DNA from: Winogradskyella aurantia | GTDB taxonomy: Bacteria > Bacteroidota > Bacteroidia > Flavobacteriales > Flavobacteriaceae | Assembly: GCF_002266855.1 (NCBI RefSeq) | Contig: NZ_NGJN01000005.1 | Coordinates: forward strand, 1-64,000 | DNA: 64,000 nucleotides | Direction: 5' to 3' | The notes under the pieces: model-generated | What the model saw: only the letters and a program-made list of their open reading frames with translations | Told to the model about the DNA's origin: nothing | Database searches by the model: none | Part shown: positions 8,638-17,403 of the stretch, piece by piece | Position numbering within the stretch: position 1 is the stretch's first letter | Layout of the letters: the number at the start of each line of letters is the position of its first letter | Position numbers and translations under genes: made by a program

Positions 8638-10404
8638 ATGGCAGAAAAGGAAAAAAAGATATTTGATGTTTCGTTATTTAAACGACTATTGCAGTATATA
8701 CAGCCCTATCGTACCGTATTTATAGTTTCGTTGTTTTGCGTTATTGGATTATCCCTTTTTGGTGCTTTGAGGCCATATGTATTACAGCAGGCCATTGACA
8801 CCCAGATTGCCCAGAAAAAGTATGATGGCTTTGTTATTTACATTGTCATTATGTTGGTTCTACTTTTGGTAGAGGTATTTTCCCAATTATTGTTTATTTA
8901 TTATGCCAGCTGGTTGGGCCAATCCGTCGTTAGGGATATTAGGGTGAAGTTGTTTAAGCATATGCTAAAGTTTAAAATGACCTATTTTGATAAATCTTCA
9001 GTAGGTGTTTTAATCACTAGAGCCGTAACCGACATGGAGCGTATTGCCGATATTTTTGGCGAAGGTTTATTTATGATATTTAGCGATATTCTTAAAATGC
9101 TTGTTGTTGCTGGTTTCATGCTCTACATGAACTGGAAATTAAGTCTTGTAGTATTTACAACTTTACCGCTCATTATTTTCGCAACCAAAATATTTCAAAA
9201 GTATATGAAACGTGCTTTTGAGGATGTACGAACAGAAGTTTCTAATTTAAACTCCTTTGTTCAGGAGCGGGTAACCGGAATGAAAATTCTACAGCTTTTT
9301 ACAAGAGAGACAACAGAATACAAAAAGTTTAAGGCCATAAATGAACGTCATAAAAAAGGATGGTTAAAAACGGTGTGGTATAATTCTATATTTTTTCCAA
9401 TTGCCGAATTTTTATCTTCTTTAACCATGGGAGCCGTTATTTGGCTAGGTGGACTCAACACTGTGATTGGTCAAACGGCTAGTATGGGTGACTTAATTGC
9501 CTTTACTATGTTTATTCCCATGCTATTTAGACCCTTGAATCAAATCGCAAATAAGTTCAATACACTTCAAATGGGAATGGTGGCGGCTGACCGCGTTTTT
9601 AAAGTACTTGATACGGATTCTAATATTGATGATACGGGTACTATTGAAGCTAACCATTTTCAGGGTGAAATAGAATTTGATAACGTTCGTTTCTCCTATG
9701 TAAAGGATGAGGAGGTACTAAAGGGTGTTTCATTTAAAGTGGAAGCTGGACAAACTGTAGCTATCGTGGGTGCTACTGGTGCAGGAAAGTCGACCATTAT
9801 TAATTTGCTCAATCGCTTCTATGAAATTAATTCTGGCAGTATCCGAATAGATGGTGAAGATATAAGAGCCATGACCTTAAGTTCCTTGCGAAATCAAATA
9901 GCGGTTGTTCTGCAGGATGTATTTTTATTTGCTGATACCATATTGAATAATATAACCTTGAATAACGAATACATCACCGAGGAGGATGTTATTACTGCAG
10001 CTAAATCTATCGGAATTCATGAGTTTATCTCTAGTTTGCCCGGAGGTTACCATTACAATGTCAAAGAACGTGGTGTGATGTTATCTTCTGGGCAGCGTCA
10101 GTTGATTTCGTTTTTAAGGGCTTATGTCACTAACCCTAGTATTCTAATTTTAGATGAGGCCACATCTTCGGTGGACTCCTATTCAGAGCAACTCATACAA
10201 GATGCTACGGATACCATAACCAAAGGAAGAACGTCTATTGTTATTGCCCATCGATTAGCTACTGTGCAACAAGCTGATAAAATTATAGTTATGGATGCTG
10301 GGCAAATCGTAGAAATGGGAACACACAAGTCTTTGCTTAAAAAGAAAGATGGGTATTATAAAAATCTATATGAGGTTCAGTTTTTGAAAGCTGAAACGGT
10401 TTAA
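8638..10404 (+). CDS. ABC exporter, fused permease and ATPase (MsbA-like)
   Basis: A 588-residue half-transporter: six membrane helices in residues about 25-320, then a nucleotide-binding domain with Walker A GATGAGKST near 377-385, signature LSSGQRQ near 482 (Ser replaces the usual second Gly), Walker B ILILDEATSSVD near 500 and the H-loop IAHR near 536. Such proteins work as dimers in the inner membrane and export lipids, peptides or drugs. Flavobacterial copies next to truA are usually annotated as multidrug or lipid exporters. Substrate cannot be deduced. The gene converges on the DUF3667 gene with only three bases between the stops, and no obvious terminator was seen there. Confidence 0.92.
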   Translation: MAEKEKKIFDVSLFKRLLQYIQPYRTVFIVSLFCVIGLSLFGALRPYVLQQAIDTQIAQKKYDGFVIYIVIMLVLLLVEVFSQLLFIYYASWLGQSVVRDIRVKLFKHMLKFKMTYFDKSSVGVLITRAVTDMERIADIFGEGLFMIFSDILKMLVVAGFMLYMNWKLSLVVFTTLPLIIFATKIFQKYMKRAFEDVRTEVSNLNSFVQERVTGMKILQLFTRETTEYKKFKAINERHKKGWLKTVWYNSIFFPIAEFLSSLTMGAVIWLGGLNTVIGQTASMGDLIAFTMFIPMLFRPLNQIANKFNTLQMGMVAADRVFKVLDTDSNIDDTGTIEANHFQGEIEFDNVRFSYVKDEEVLKGVSFKVEAGQTVAIVGATGAGKSTIINLLNRFYEINSGSIRIDGEDIRAMTLSSLRNQIAVVLQDVFLFADTILNNITLNNEYITEEDVITAAKSIGIHEFISSLPGGYHYNVKERGVMLSSGQRQLISFLRAYVTNPSILILDEATSSVDSYSEQLIQDATDTITKGRTSIVIAHRLATVQQADKIIVMDAGQIVEMGTHKSLLKKKDGYYKNLYEVQFLKAETV

Positions 10405-10407
10405 GAT

Positions 10408-11217
10408 TTATGCCTTGGGTTTAAAGTCTTCTATATTATACTGGCCAGTTACAAACCCCATAATAAAAGATACTATTCCAAGAATAACATAAAGGACAAA
10501 GAAAATTGCCAAAAATAAAATGGTCTTTACGAACAACTCCAACTTACTGAGATCGAAAATACGTTTGAGTAAATAGCAGTGATATAAGAGAATTATTGGG
10601 TATGTTAAAAAAATAAAAGTGATGTAGAACGTTGGATTTAAAAGCAATATAATCTGACCAGCAACAACAGAAAAAATAGAAACTAACGACATGCTGTAAA
10701 GGTAAATTACAATATGTTCAGTAAAGTTGTATTTCTTGTCCCAAAAAACAACCCATGAAATCAGACCAAAAACCGGTACAATTGCAGAATAAATTAAGGA
10801 GCTATATTCCATGGTGTCACTTGCGGAATAATTAGCTAAAGCTTTCTGTGATGCAGGATTATTGAAAATTTCTAGACTCGACATCCAAGCCACAATATCA
10901 AAATACTCAAGATAAAATTTTTGAATCAGAAAGACCGACAAACCAGAGAGTGTTAAGGACAAGCCGAAGAAGCTGATTGGATTAACATAGCGCTTCCTAA
11001 CACCATCAATATAAGTTGCGATAACATCTTCGGGTTTTTTACATAAATCGATAATAGTTCTTAGTAGTTTGTTGTCATAATTAAAAAAGGTTTCACTTAA
11101 ATGTTCAAATAAGTTTTTAAGGGTTAAACGCTTTCTTACAACCTTTCCACCGCAACTGCTGCAGTAATCAAACCCCTCTTGTAACTCAGTATAGCAGTTT
11201 TTACAATTCATTATCAT
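10408..11217 (-). CDS. DUF3667 membrane protein with N-terminal zinc ribbon (copy 2)
   Basis: A 269-residue protein opening with a zinc-ribbon pair of Cys motifs (C5-x2-C8 and C19-x2-C22), then the DUF3667 signature with LTLKNLFEHL and KPEDVIATYIDGVRKRYVNP at about residues 30-80, followed by four to five membrane helices. The start codon overlaps the stop of the preceding DUF3667 gene (ATGA, 11214-11217), so they are translationally coupled. It is the last gene of the leftward folP/cdaA unit. The function of DUF3667 is unknown; the two adjacent copies look like an old duplication. A membrane partner of the cyclic-di-AMP enzyme encoded upstream is possible but untested. Confidence 0.85.
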   Translation of the reverse strand: MIMNCKNCYTELQEGFDYCSSCGGKVVRKRLTLKNLFEHLSETFFNYDNKLLRTIIDLCKKPEDVIATYIDGVRKRYVNPISFFGLSLTLSGLSVFLIQKFYLEYFDIVAWMSSLEIFNNPASQKALANYSASDTMEYSSLIYSAIVPVFGLISWVVFWDKKYNFTEHIVIYLYSMSLVSIFSVVAGQIILLLNPTFYITFIFLTYPIILLYHCYLLKRIFDLSKLELFVKTILFLAIFFVLYVILGIVSFIMGFVTGQYNIEDFKPKA

Positions 11218-12002
11218 TTATTTAAAAGTCCTATGGTAATAACTGCAGCTATAAGTGATAAAATCAATCCAAGAATTATATAGCCAGCAATGTAAACCAC
11301 AATCACCAACAAGAGCTTAGCTATAGTGTCAACGTGACGTTCGTTAAATACACGTTTCAGTATAAAATACCAATAGATAAAATAAGGTATCATTAATAAG
11401 GTGGAAACAATTAAATAGTTAAGTCCAAATAATAAGAACAGGATACTTAAAACAGCAGTTATTATTATTACTTGTGCGGAATAATAAAGGTTTATAACTA
11501 TATGTTCGGTAAAATTATAACGTCTTTCATTTACAAGATAATAAACAAACCATGTAGAAAAAGCGGAAATCGGAACTCCAATAATATAAAACAAGCCTTG
11601 ATAATTTGTAAAAAAACCAAAATCCATATCCTTAAATGGATTGTTTTCTTGGCCTGGCATATTTTCTAATTTTTCATACATATTAATGTCTAGTGCTTCC
11701 TTAAAAAAGGTTGACATCAAAAAAACTTGAATCCCGGCTAGTGTTAAGGCAAATGCAAAATATTGTAAAACATCCACATATTTCTTTCTTGTGCCATCAA
11801 TGTAGCCTACAATAACATCCTCAGGCTTGGTAAATAAAGTTATGAACGTACTTAACAACCTGTTGTCAATGGATAAAAATTCCTCATTGATTTGATTGGC
11901 AATGACCTTGAGCGTAAGCCTGTTTTGCAGTATTTTAGCCCCACACTCGTCACAAAACCTCTGGCTGTCTCTCAAACTATTGTGGCAATTTTTACAGTCC
12001 AT
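11214..12002 (-). CDS. DUF3667 membrane protein with N-terminal zinc ribbon (copy 1)
   Basis: A 262-residue paralogue of the following gene: zinc ribbon C3-x2-C6 and C17-x2-C20, LTLKVIANQI, then KPEDVIVGYIDGTRKKYVDV, then several hydrophobic helices up to the C-terminus. Its start codon shares one base with the cdaA stop (TGATG, 12000-12004), and its stop overlaps the start of the second DUF3667 gene, giving a tightly coupled trio. In Bacteroidota DUF3667 proteins are common but uncharacterised. Placement directly behind cdaA suggests, without proof, a role near the cyclic-di-AMP synthase at the inner membrane. Confidence 0.85.
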   Translation of the reverse strand: MDCKNCHNSLRDSQRFCDECGAKILQNRLTLKVIANQINEEFLSIDNRLLSTFITLFTKPEDVIVGYIDGTRKKYVDVLQYFAFALTLAGIQVFLMSTFFKEALDINMYEKLENMPGQENNPFKDMDFGFFTNYQGLFYIIGVPISAFSTWFVYYLVNERRYNFTEHIVINLYYSAQVIIITAVLSILFLLFGLNYLIVSTLLMIPYFIYWYFILKRVFNERHVDTIAKLLLVIVVYIAGYIILGLILSLIAAVITIGLLNK

Positions 12003-12784
12003 CAGCCCAAATCCTTTTTAATTTTCTTCATGAGTTCATCGGTATCTTTAAACATCACAAACTCCCCATTTTTTAAATAGGATATTTGTCCGGTTTCTTC
12101 ACTTACGGCAATGGCCAAGGCATCCGTTTTTTCGGTTATACCAACAGCAGCTCTATGCCTTAAACCGAAACGTTCTGGAATATTTTTCTCATTGTTAACA
12201 GGTAAAATTACTCGGGTTGCTTTAACAATGTTATTGTCAATAATTATTGCGCCATCATGAAGTGGACTATTCTTAAAAAAAATACTTTCTATAATGGGTT
12301 GAGAGACCAAGATATTCATTTCATCTCCTGTGTTGGTGAGAAAGTCGAGGTTATTGTTGCGTTCAATAACGATTAACGCGCCAGTATTGGAGGCTGCCAT
12401 TTTAGTACAGGCCTTTACTATAGCTTCAACATCGGTAGTCGTTTGATCATCGTTTTTTAAGAACTTAAAATTTTTGAAAAGCCCTTTTTTTCCTGCAATA
12501 TTGGTAGAGCCAACTAGTAGGAGAAACTTACGTATCTCGGGTTGAAAGACAACGATTAAGGCTATAATCCCTACCTTCATAAATCCATCAAATATGCTGT
12601 AGAGCATATACATATTGAGATAGTCCGTTAAGCGCCAGGCAAAATAAATAATGAGAATACCAATGAAAATATTAACGGCAACTGTCCCTTTTACAAGTCG
12701 GTAAATATAGTAGAGTAGAATGGCCACGAGGAATACATCTACAAAATCTATGAATCTAAAATCCCACAATTGTAAGTTGTCCAA
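12002..12784 (-). CDS. cdaA: Diadenylate cyclase, CdaA type
   Basis: Makes cyclic di-AMP from two ATP. The 260-residue protein has an N-terminal membrane part (about three helices within residues 1-82) and a C-terminal DAC (DisA_N) domain. The two catalytic motifs are present: DGA at residues 177-179 and RHR at 209-211, followed by AAVGITEKTDA as in CdaA. The usual Firmicutes partners cdaR and glmM are absent; instead the gene sits behind folP and a small lipoprotein and in front of two DUF3667 genes, all leftward and closely spaced. In other bacteria c-di-AMP controls osmolyte and K+ homeostasis and envelope integrity. Confidence 0.93.
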   Translation of the reverse strand: MDNLQLWDFRFIDFVDVFLVAILLYYIYRLVKGTVAVNIFIGILIIYFAWRLTDYLNMYMLYSIFDGFMKVGIIALIVVFQPEIRKFLLLVGSTNIAGKKGLFKNFKFLKNDDQTTTDVEAIVKACTKMAASNTGALIVIERNNNLDFLTNTGDEMNILVSQPIIESIFFKNSPLHDGAIIIDNNIVKATRVILPVNNEKNIPERFGLRHRAAVGITEKTDALAIAVSEETGQISYLKNGEFVMFKDTDELMKKIKKDLG

Positions 12785-12823
12785 GGTTAGCGCTTTTTGC
12801 TAATTTAACAAATAAAAATAGGA

Positions 12824-13510
12824 TTATTGAAATAGATATTCAATTTTAGAAATTTTAAGAACATCTCTAGGTAACTGGTCTAGATAACTCTTTATGGTGA
12901 TATAGCGTTGAAATGATAAGGTATCTTCAAAAAATAAAATGATATGGCTTGATTCTATCGATTCCAGTAGCTTGTAAAAATCGCTGTAATTTTTAATATC
13001 CTTAATTTCAGCCAGTATTATCTTAACATCGCCATCTAAGTCTATAAGTTTCATACTCCCATCTTGGTAACATTTAATTAGGGTATAGTGTTCTTGGTTT
13101 GATTTGCTGAATTCGATAAAGTCTGGATTTTCATTTTTGTAGAAGACATCAGTAAATTCGATAAACCCTAAATTATTGATAGATATATTATTACAGGTAT
13201 AAAAGTTTTTGGCATTTTCATTTTTGTGCATTTGTGCATTACGCTTTTTGTCTTGCATAAATGTTATATGGGGAATGGCTTGCCTTAAAGATAGGCGCTT
13301 ATCAACGTTGACGAGCCAGTTGGTTGTGCTAATTAAGTTTTTGCGATTTAAATGGCTAGAATCCGGTTGGGTTTCATCATAAAAAACATAGGCTGGAGAA
13401 ACATCAAGGACTTTTGTGATTTTAGTGCGTGTAACTTCGGGTAATAGAATTACGCGTTCATTAGAACAGTTAAAGCAACATAATATTATAAGTAATAGGA
13501 TTTTTCGCAT
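12824..13510 (-). CDS. Hypothetical lipoprotein between folP and cdaA
   Basis: A 228-residue protein of unknown family with a short signal sequence ending in a probable lipobox (Cys at about residue 15, CCFNC-S). The body is mixed, with many Lys, Asn, Asp and Phe. Near its end, SSHIILFFEDTLSFQRY and the following segment resemble the ExbD-like extracytoplasmic pattern in which a short strand and helix follow a question about a position, but similarity is too weak to call. It starts six bases after folP ends and ends 39 bases before cdaA, so it belongs to the same unit. Confidence 0.7.
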   Translation of the reverse strand: MRKILLLIILCCFNCSNERVILLPEVTRTKITKVLDVSPAYVFYDETQPDSSHLNRKNLISTTNWLVNVDKRLSLRQAIPHITFMQDKKRNAQMHKNENAKNFYTCNNISINNLGFIEFTDVFYKNENPDFIEFSKSNQEHYTLIKCYQDGSMKLIDLDGDVKIILAEIKDIKNYSDFYKLLESIESSHIILFFEDTLSFQRYITIKSYLDQLPRDVLKISKIEYLFQ

Positions 13511-13516
13511 AACTCA

Positions 13517-14341
13517 TTAAAAATTCAGCTTACTAAACAATGTAACGCATTCCACAGCTTCTTTGACATCATGTACACGAAGAATTTTAGCTCCTTTTTG
13601 TAAGGCTACCATATGAAGTGCCGTGGTACCGTTTAAAGCACTTGCTGAATCTGTTTGCAGCGGTTTGTAGACCATGGATTTTCTTGAAATACCAACTAAA
13701 ATCGGTTTATCGGCTATTTTCAATAATTCCATTTTTTGCAATAATTCGTAATTCTGTCTAAGGGTTTTTGCAAAACCAAAACCAGGGTCAATAATAATGT
13801 CATTGATTTTTGCCTTGTGAGCTTTGGCAATACGTTCTGAAAAGTAGGAAAGCATTTCTTTGATCAAATCCTCATAGTCAGTTTGCTCTTGCATGGTTTT
13901 AGGGTTACCTTTCATATGCATCATAATGTAAGGCACACCCATTTTGCCAATTGTTGGTATCATTTCGCCATCGAGATGACCCGCTGAAATATCATTTATT
14001 AGCGCAGCTCCTGCATCAATGCTTGCTTTTGCAACAGTACTCCTGAAGGTGTCTATGGATAAGATTGCATGGGGAAACGTTTTCAGAATCAATTCTACCA
14101 TTGGGATAACCCGCTGTAATTCTTCTGATACGCTGACATGATCTGCTCCGGGTCTGGAGCTGTAACCCCCAATGTCTATAAAAGTAGCACCTTCATGGAA
14201 CATTTTCCCTACCTGATTTAGAATCGCGGTTTCATCTTTGTATTGCCCGCCATCATAAAACGAATCCGGGGTTACGTTGAGTATGCCCATTACTTTAGGG
14301 CTAGATAAATCAATGAGTTGGCCTTTACAATTTATGGTCAT
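13517..14341 (-). CDS. folP: Dihydropteroate synthase
   Basis: Joins para-aminobenzoate to hydroxymethyl-dihydropterin diphosphate in folate synthesis. The 274-residue TIM-barrel protein has the pterin-site signature GILNVTPDSFYDGG at residues 19-32, DIGGYSSRPGA around 57-67, a DPGFGFAKT segment around 185-193 and ISRKS around 217. It is the first gene of the leftward unit that continues with a lipoprotein, cdaA and two DUF3667 genes, and it is divergent from the DUF1599 gene. Confidence 0.96.
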   Translation of the reverse strand: MTINCKGQLIDLSSPKVMGILNVTPDSFYDGGQYKDETAILNQVGKMFHEGATFIDIGGYSSRPGADHVSVSEELQRVIPMVELILKTFPHAILSIDTFRSTVAKASIDAGAALINDISAGHLDGEMIPTIGKMGVPYIMMHMKGNPKTMQEQTDYEDLIKEMLSYFSERIAKAHKAKINDIIIDPGFGFAKTLRQNYELLQKMELLKIADKPILVGISRKSMVYKPLQTDSASALNGTTALHMVALQKGAKILRVHDVKEAVECVTLFSKLNF

Positions 14342-14426
14342 TACAGGTGTAGGATACTAAGGTTAAAACTTTAAACCTCAAACTTTGAACTTCTAATTTA
14401 TTTATGCGAAATTTACGGAAATTTTA

Positions 14427-14975
14427 ATGGATTACATGCAAGACACTTCTAAAGAATACGATGCCATTGTTGAAGAATGCCGTACGCTATTTATAAAAAA
14501 AATGAGTGATTATGGTAGTGCGTGGCGCATCCTTAGACTCCCCTCACTTACAGACCAAATCTTTATAAAAGCACAGCGTATTAGAAGTTTACAGGAAAAT
14601 GCCGTAAGAAAGGTAGATGAAGGTGAAAAAAGTGAGTTTATTGGTATTATCAATTATTGCCTTATGGCTCTAATTCAACTAGAGAAAGGAGTTGTTGAGC
14701 ACCCCGATTTAAATGTTGATGAGGCAACGAGATTATACGATGAAAAAATTGCCTTAACCAAACAGCTAATGCTAGATAAGAACCATGATTATGGCGAAGC
14801 ATGGCGCGATATGAGGGTAAGTTCCTTGACCGATTTGATTTTGCAGAAGCTATTGCGTGTTAAGCAAATTGAAGATAATGCGGGTAAAACCTTGGTAAGT
14901 GAAGGTATTGATGCTAATTATCAAGACATGATAAATTACGCCATCTTTGCATTGATTCATTTGAAAGAAAGTTGA
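14427..14975 (+). CDS. DUF1599 protein, two tandem copies of the domain
   Basis: A 182-residue protein made of two similar halves. Residues about 11-89 and about 104-182 both contain a short acidic helix, K..DYG.AWR, a SLTD..K..R stretch and an (I/M)INY...ALI.L ending. DUF1599 is related to a nucleotide-modification-associated domain seen in phage, but cellular copies next to folP or the BT_3928 gene in Bacteroidota have no proven function. The first ATG is used here; a second ATG at 14436 would give a protein starting MQDTSKEYD and is equally likely. The gene is followed by a REP-like palindrome. Confidence 0.85.
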   Translation: MDYMQDTSKEYDAIVEECRTLFIKKMSDYGSAWRILRLPSLTDQIFIKAQRIRSLQENAVRKVDEGEKSEFIGIINYCLMALIQLEKGVVEHPDLNVDEATRLYDEKIALTKQLMLDKNHDYGEAWRDMRVSSLTDLILQKLLRVKQIEDNAGKTLVSEGIDANYQDMINYAIFALIHLKES

Positions 14976-14981
14976 ATAATG

Positions 14982-15051
14982 CTGTCTAGCTGAGCATAGT
15001 CAAAGCCTGCTGCATTTAATTAATTTAAAAGATTCCTGTTCCCGCAGGAAT
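14982..15051. repeat. REP-like intergenic palindromes
   Basis: Two short elements lie between the DUF1599 gene and the next gene. The first (14982-15013) is CTGTCTAGCTGAGCATAGTC followed by AAAGCC. The second is a perfect hairpin, ATTCCTG (15032-15038), loop TTCCCG, CAGGAAT (15045-15051). Both look like the short interspersed palindromes that recur between genes in Flavobacteriaceae genomes; that they recur in this genome cannot be shown from one window. The hairpin ends 11 bases before the next start codon. Confidence 0.45.
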
Positions 15052-15062
15052 GATAAAAAAAC

Positions 15063-16157
15063 ATGAAGTATTTAGTACAATTAAGTAGAGTTTTTGTTGG
15101 AATATTATTTATAATCTCTGGGTTTATAAAACTCAATGATCCACTTGGCTTTTCATATAAGCTCGTAGAATATTTTGGTGCAGACGTTTTAAATTTAGAA
15201 TTTTTAATTCCTTATGCATTAGGTATTTCGGTCTTTGTTGTGGTACTCGAGGTGGTATTGGGGGTGTTTCTATTGATTGGTTACAAAATTAAGTTCACGA
15301 TTTGGAGCCTTTTAGCCATGATTGTTTTCTTTACCTTTCTCACCTTTTATTCAGCTTATTTCGATAAGGTCAAAGACTGTGGTTGTTTTGGTGATGCATT
15401 AAAACTTACACCATGGGAGAGTTTTACGAAGGACGTTGTTTTATTGGTGCTTATTTTGGTTTTGGTTTTAGGCATCAAATACATTAAACCTTTATTTTCA
15501 CAGTTGCCTAACACCATAATTGCACTTATTGCATTTATTGTATCCCTATGGTTTGGTTACCACGTATTGATGCACTTGCCTGCCATAGACTTTAGAGCTT
15601 ATAAAATCGGCAATAACCTTCAAGAGCAAATGATAATACCAGTAGATGCTGCTAAACCCATCACTGAATACACATGGACGTTTAGTGTTGATGGTGAACA
15701 ACAGACTTTTGTCACCGATGGCAGTTATCCAAATGTAGATGGAGAGTATATCGGCGTGGAAACCAAATTGATTGACGAGGGTTATATACCACCCATACAG
15801 GATTTTTCAATTGAATCTAATGACGAAGATTTAACCGCTGAATTTTTAAACGAAAAGCATTTGATTATTGTTGCCATGTACAGTATTACTAATGCTGAGT
15901 TAGATGGTGTAGTAAAGCTTAAAGCGTTCACCGATGAGGCTATGAAAAAAGGTTATACAGTTATTGGATTAACCTCTTCCGGTGAAGAAGACAAGGAGAA
16001 TATTACATCACAATACGAATTGAATTTCAATTTTTATTTGTGCGATGAGAAAGTTATTAAAACCATTGTAAGAGCCAACCCAGGTATTGTTGTGCTAAAC
16101 AAAGGTACGGTAACCCAAAAAGCACATTGGAATGATATAGACGATATTCAACTTTAA
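15063..16157 (+). CDS. BT_3928-like membrane protein: DoxX/MauE-like helices plus a thioredoxin-like tail
   Basis: A 364-residue protein. Residues 1-135 form four helices like the DoxX/MauE family, starting SRVFVGILFIISGFIKL with a conserved redox-type motif DCGCFGD around residues 108-114. A fifth helix follows at 150-170. The C-terminal part (about 240-364) has the layout of a thioredoxin-like domain without a CxxC motif (NEKHLIIVAMY..., NPGIVVLNKGTV). MauE-like proteins help transfer disulfides across the inner membrane, so a role in periplasmic redox is a reasonable guess. It lies between the DUF1599 and Dpp-type permease genes. Confidence 0.8.
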   Translation: MKYLVQLSRVFVGILFIISGFIKLNDPLGFSYKLVEYFGADVLNLEFLIPYALGISVFVVVLEVVLGVFLLIGYKIKFTIWSLLAMIVFFTFLTFYSAYFDKVKDCGCFGDALKLTPWESFTKDVVLLVLILVLVLGIKYIKPLFSQLPNTIIALIAFIVSLWFGYHVLMHLPAIDFRAYKIGNNLQEQMIIPVDAAKPITEYTWTFSVDGEQQTFVTDGSYPNVDGEYIGVETKLIDEGYIPPIQDFSIESNDEDLTAEFLNEKHLIIVAMYSITNAELDGVVKLKAFTDEAMKKGYTVIGLTSSGEEDKENITSQYELNFNFYLCDEKVIKTIVRANPGIVVLNKGTVTQKAHWNDIDDIQL

Positions 16158-16239
16158 TGGAATGATAATAACTACTAATACTAGATAGCTTTAAAAGTTT
16201 GGTTTGGCAGCATAAGCATTAAAAAAAAAGCACCGTTTC

Positions 16240-17316
16240 TTGGGAAGATATTTAATTAATAAGATTTTTTACGCCTTTATAACCCTTATGGGTGTGATTA
16301 CCGTAATTTTCTTTTTGTTCACTATTTTACCTGGTGACCCTGCAAAAATGATGCTCGGCCAAAACCAAACAGCAGATCAGGTTGAGGCAGTAAAACGGAA
16401 ATATGGATTTGATAAGCCTCTTGGGACGCAGTATTTGTATTACCTCAATGATTTATCGCCACTGTCATTTCATTCCAAGGATAGTGCTGATTATACCTTC
16501 TTAAACCCGAATAAATATAACGCTAAATCGCTATTTTCTTTTGGAACTACAAATGTGGCAGTCAAAACACCTTATTTGCGTGAATCCTTTACAAAACAAG
16601 GCAAAAGTGTGACGGCGGTTATTGGTGAAACGCTTCCAAATACATTTGTACTTGCTGTATCAGCCATTATTATCGCCATTTTTTTGGGAATTATCCTAGG
16701 GATAGTTTCTGCACTTAAACAAGATACCTGGATAGATAGGACGATTCAGGTCTTGAGTACACTGGGTATGAGTGTGCCATCATTTTTTAGTGCTATTTTG
16801 TTTGCTTGGGTATTTGGGTTTTTACTGCATGAATATACCAATTTAGAAATGACAGGAAGTTTATACGAATTGGATGATTTTGGAGAGCAAATGACCATAA
16901 AATGGAAAAATTTGCTATTACCCGCCATAGTTTTAGGAATCAGGCCCTTGGCTGTTGTTATTCAACTTATGCGAAATTCATTGCTTGAAGTGCTGGGTCA
17001 AGATTATATTAGGACAGCAAGGGCCAAAGGCTTAAGTCAATTTAAGGTTATAAAGAATCATGCGGTAAAGAATGCTTTAAATCCTGTGGTAACGGCAATA
17101 TCGGGTTGGTTCGCCTCCATGTTGGCTGGTGCTGTTTTTGTAGAATATATTTTTGGCTGGAATGGACTAGGAAAAGAAATTGTTAATGCCCTAAATACAT
17201 TGGATTTACCAGTCATTATGGGTGCGGTTCTGGTCATAGCTATCGTTTTTATAACTATAAATATTTTTGTCGATTTCATTTATGCATGGTTAGACCCAAG
17301 AGTGAAGCTATCCTGA
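16240..17316 (+). CDS. ABC transporter permease, dipeptide/oligopeptide (DppB) type
   Basis: A 358-residue inner-membrane permease of the DppB/OppB group: N-terminal helix, TILPGDPAKMMLGQN around residues 28-42, a periplasmic insert, then the transmembrane domain. The conserved cytoplasmic EAA loop RNSLLEVLGQDYIRTARAKG lies around 246-265. The start codon is TTG at 16240, which gives MGRYLINKIFYAF as in homologues; no nearby in-frame ATG fits. The other parts of a Dpp system (second permease, ATPases, binding protein) are not adjacent, so this gene stands alone here. The substrate is unknown; peptides are likely from the family. Confidence 0.88.
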   Translation: MGRYLINKIFYAFITLMGVITVIFFLFTILPGDPAKMMLGQNQTADQVEAVKRKYGFDKPLGTQYLYYLNDLSPLSFHSKDSADYTFLNPNKYNAKSLFSFGTTNVAVKTPYLRESFTKQGKSVTAVIGETLPNTFVLAVSAIIIAIFLGIILGIVSALKQDTWIDRTIQVLSTLGMSVPSFFSAILFAWVFGFLLHEYTNLEMTGSLYELDDFGEQMTIKWKNLLLPAIVLGIRPLAVVIQLMRNSLLEVLGQDYIRTARAKGLSQFKVIKNHAVKNALNPVVTAISGWFASMLAGAVFVEYIFGWNGLGKEIVNALNTLDLPVIMGAVLVIAIVFITINIFVDFIYAWLDPRVKLS

Positions 17317-17403
17317 TAATTAGATGATAGTAGTCACTAACTATTGTTCTATATTATCTTATTTTTATAACTTTTAATGTAATACATTCAAAACACCATA
17401 ATT

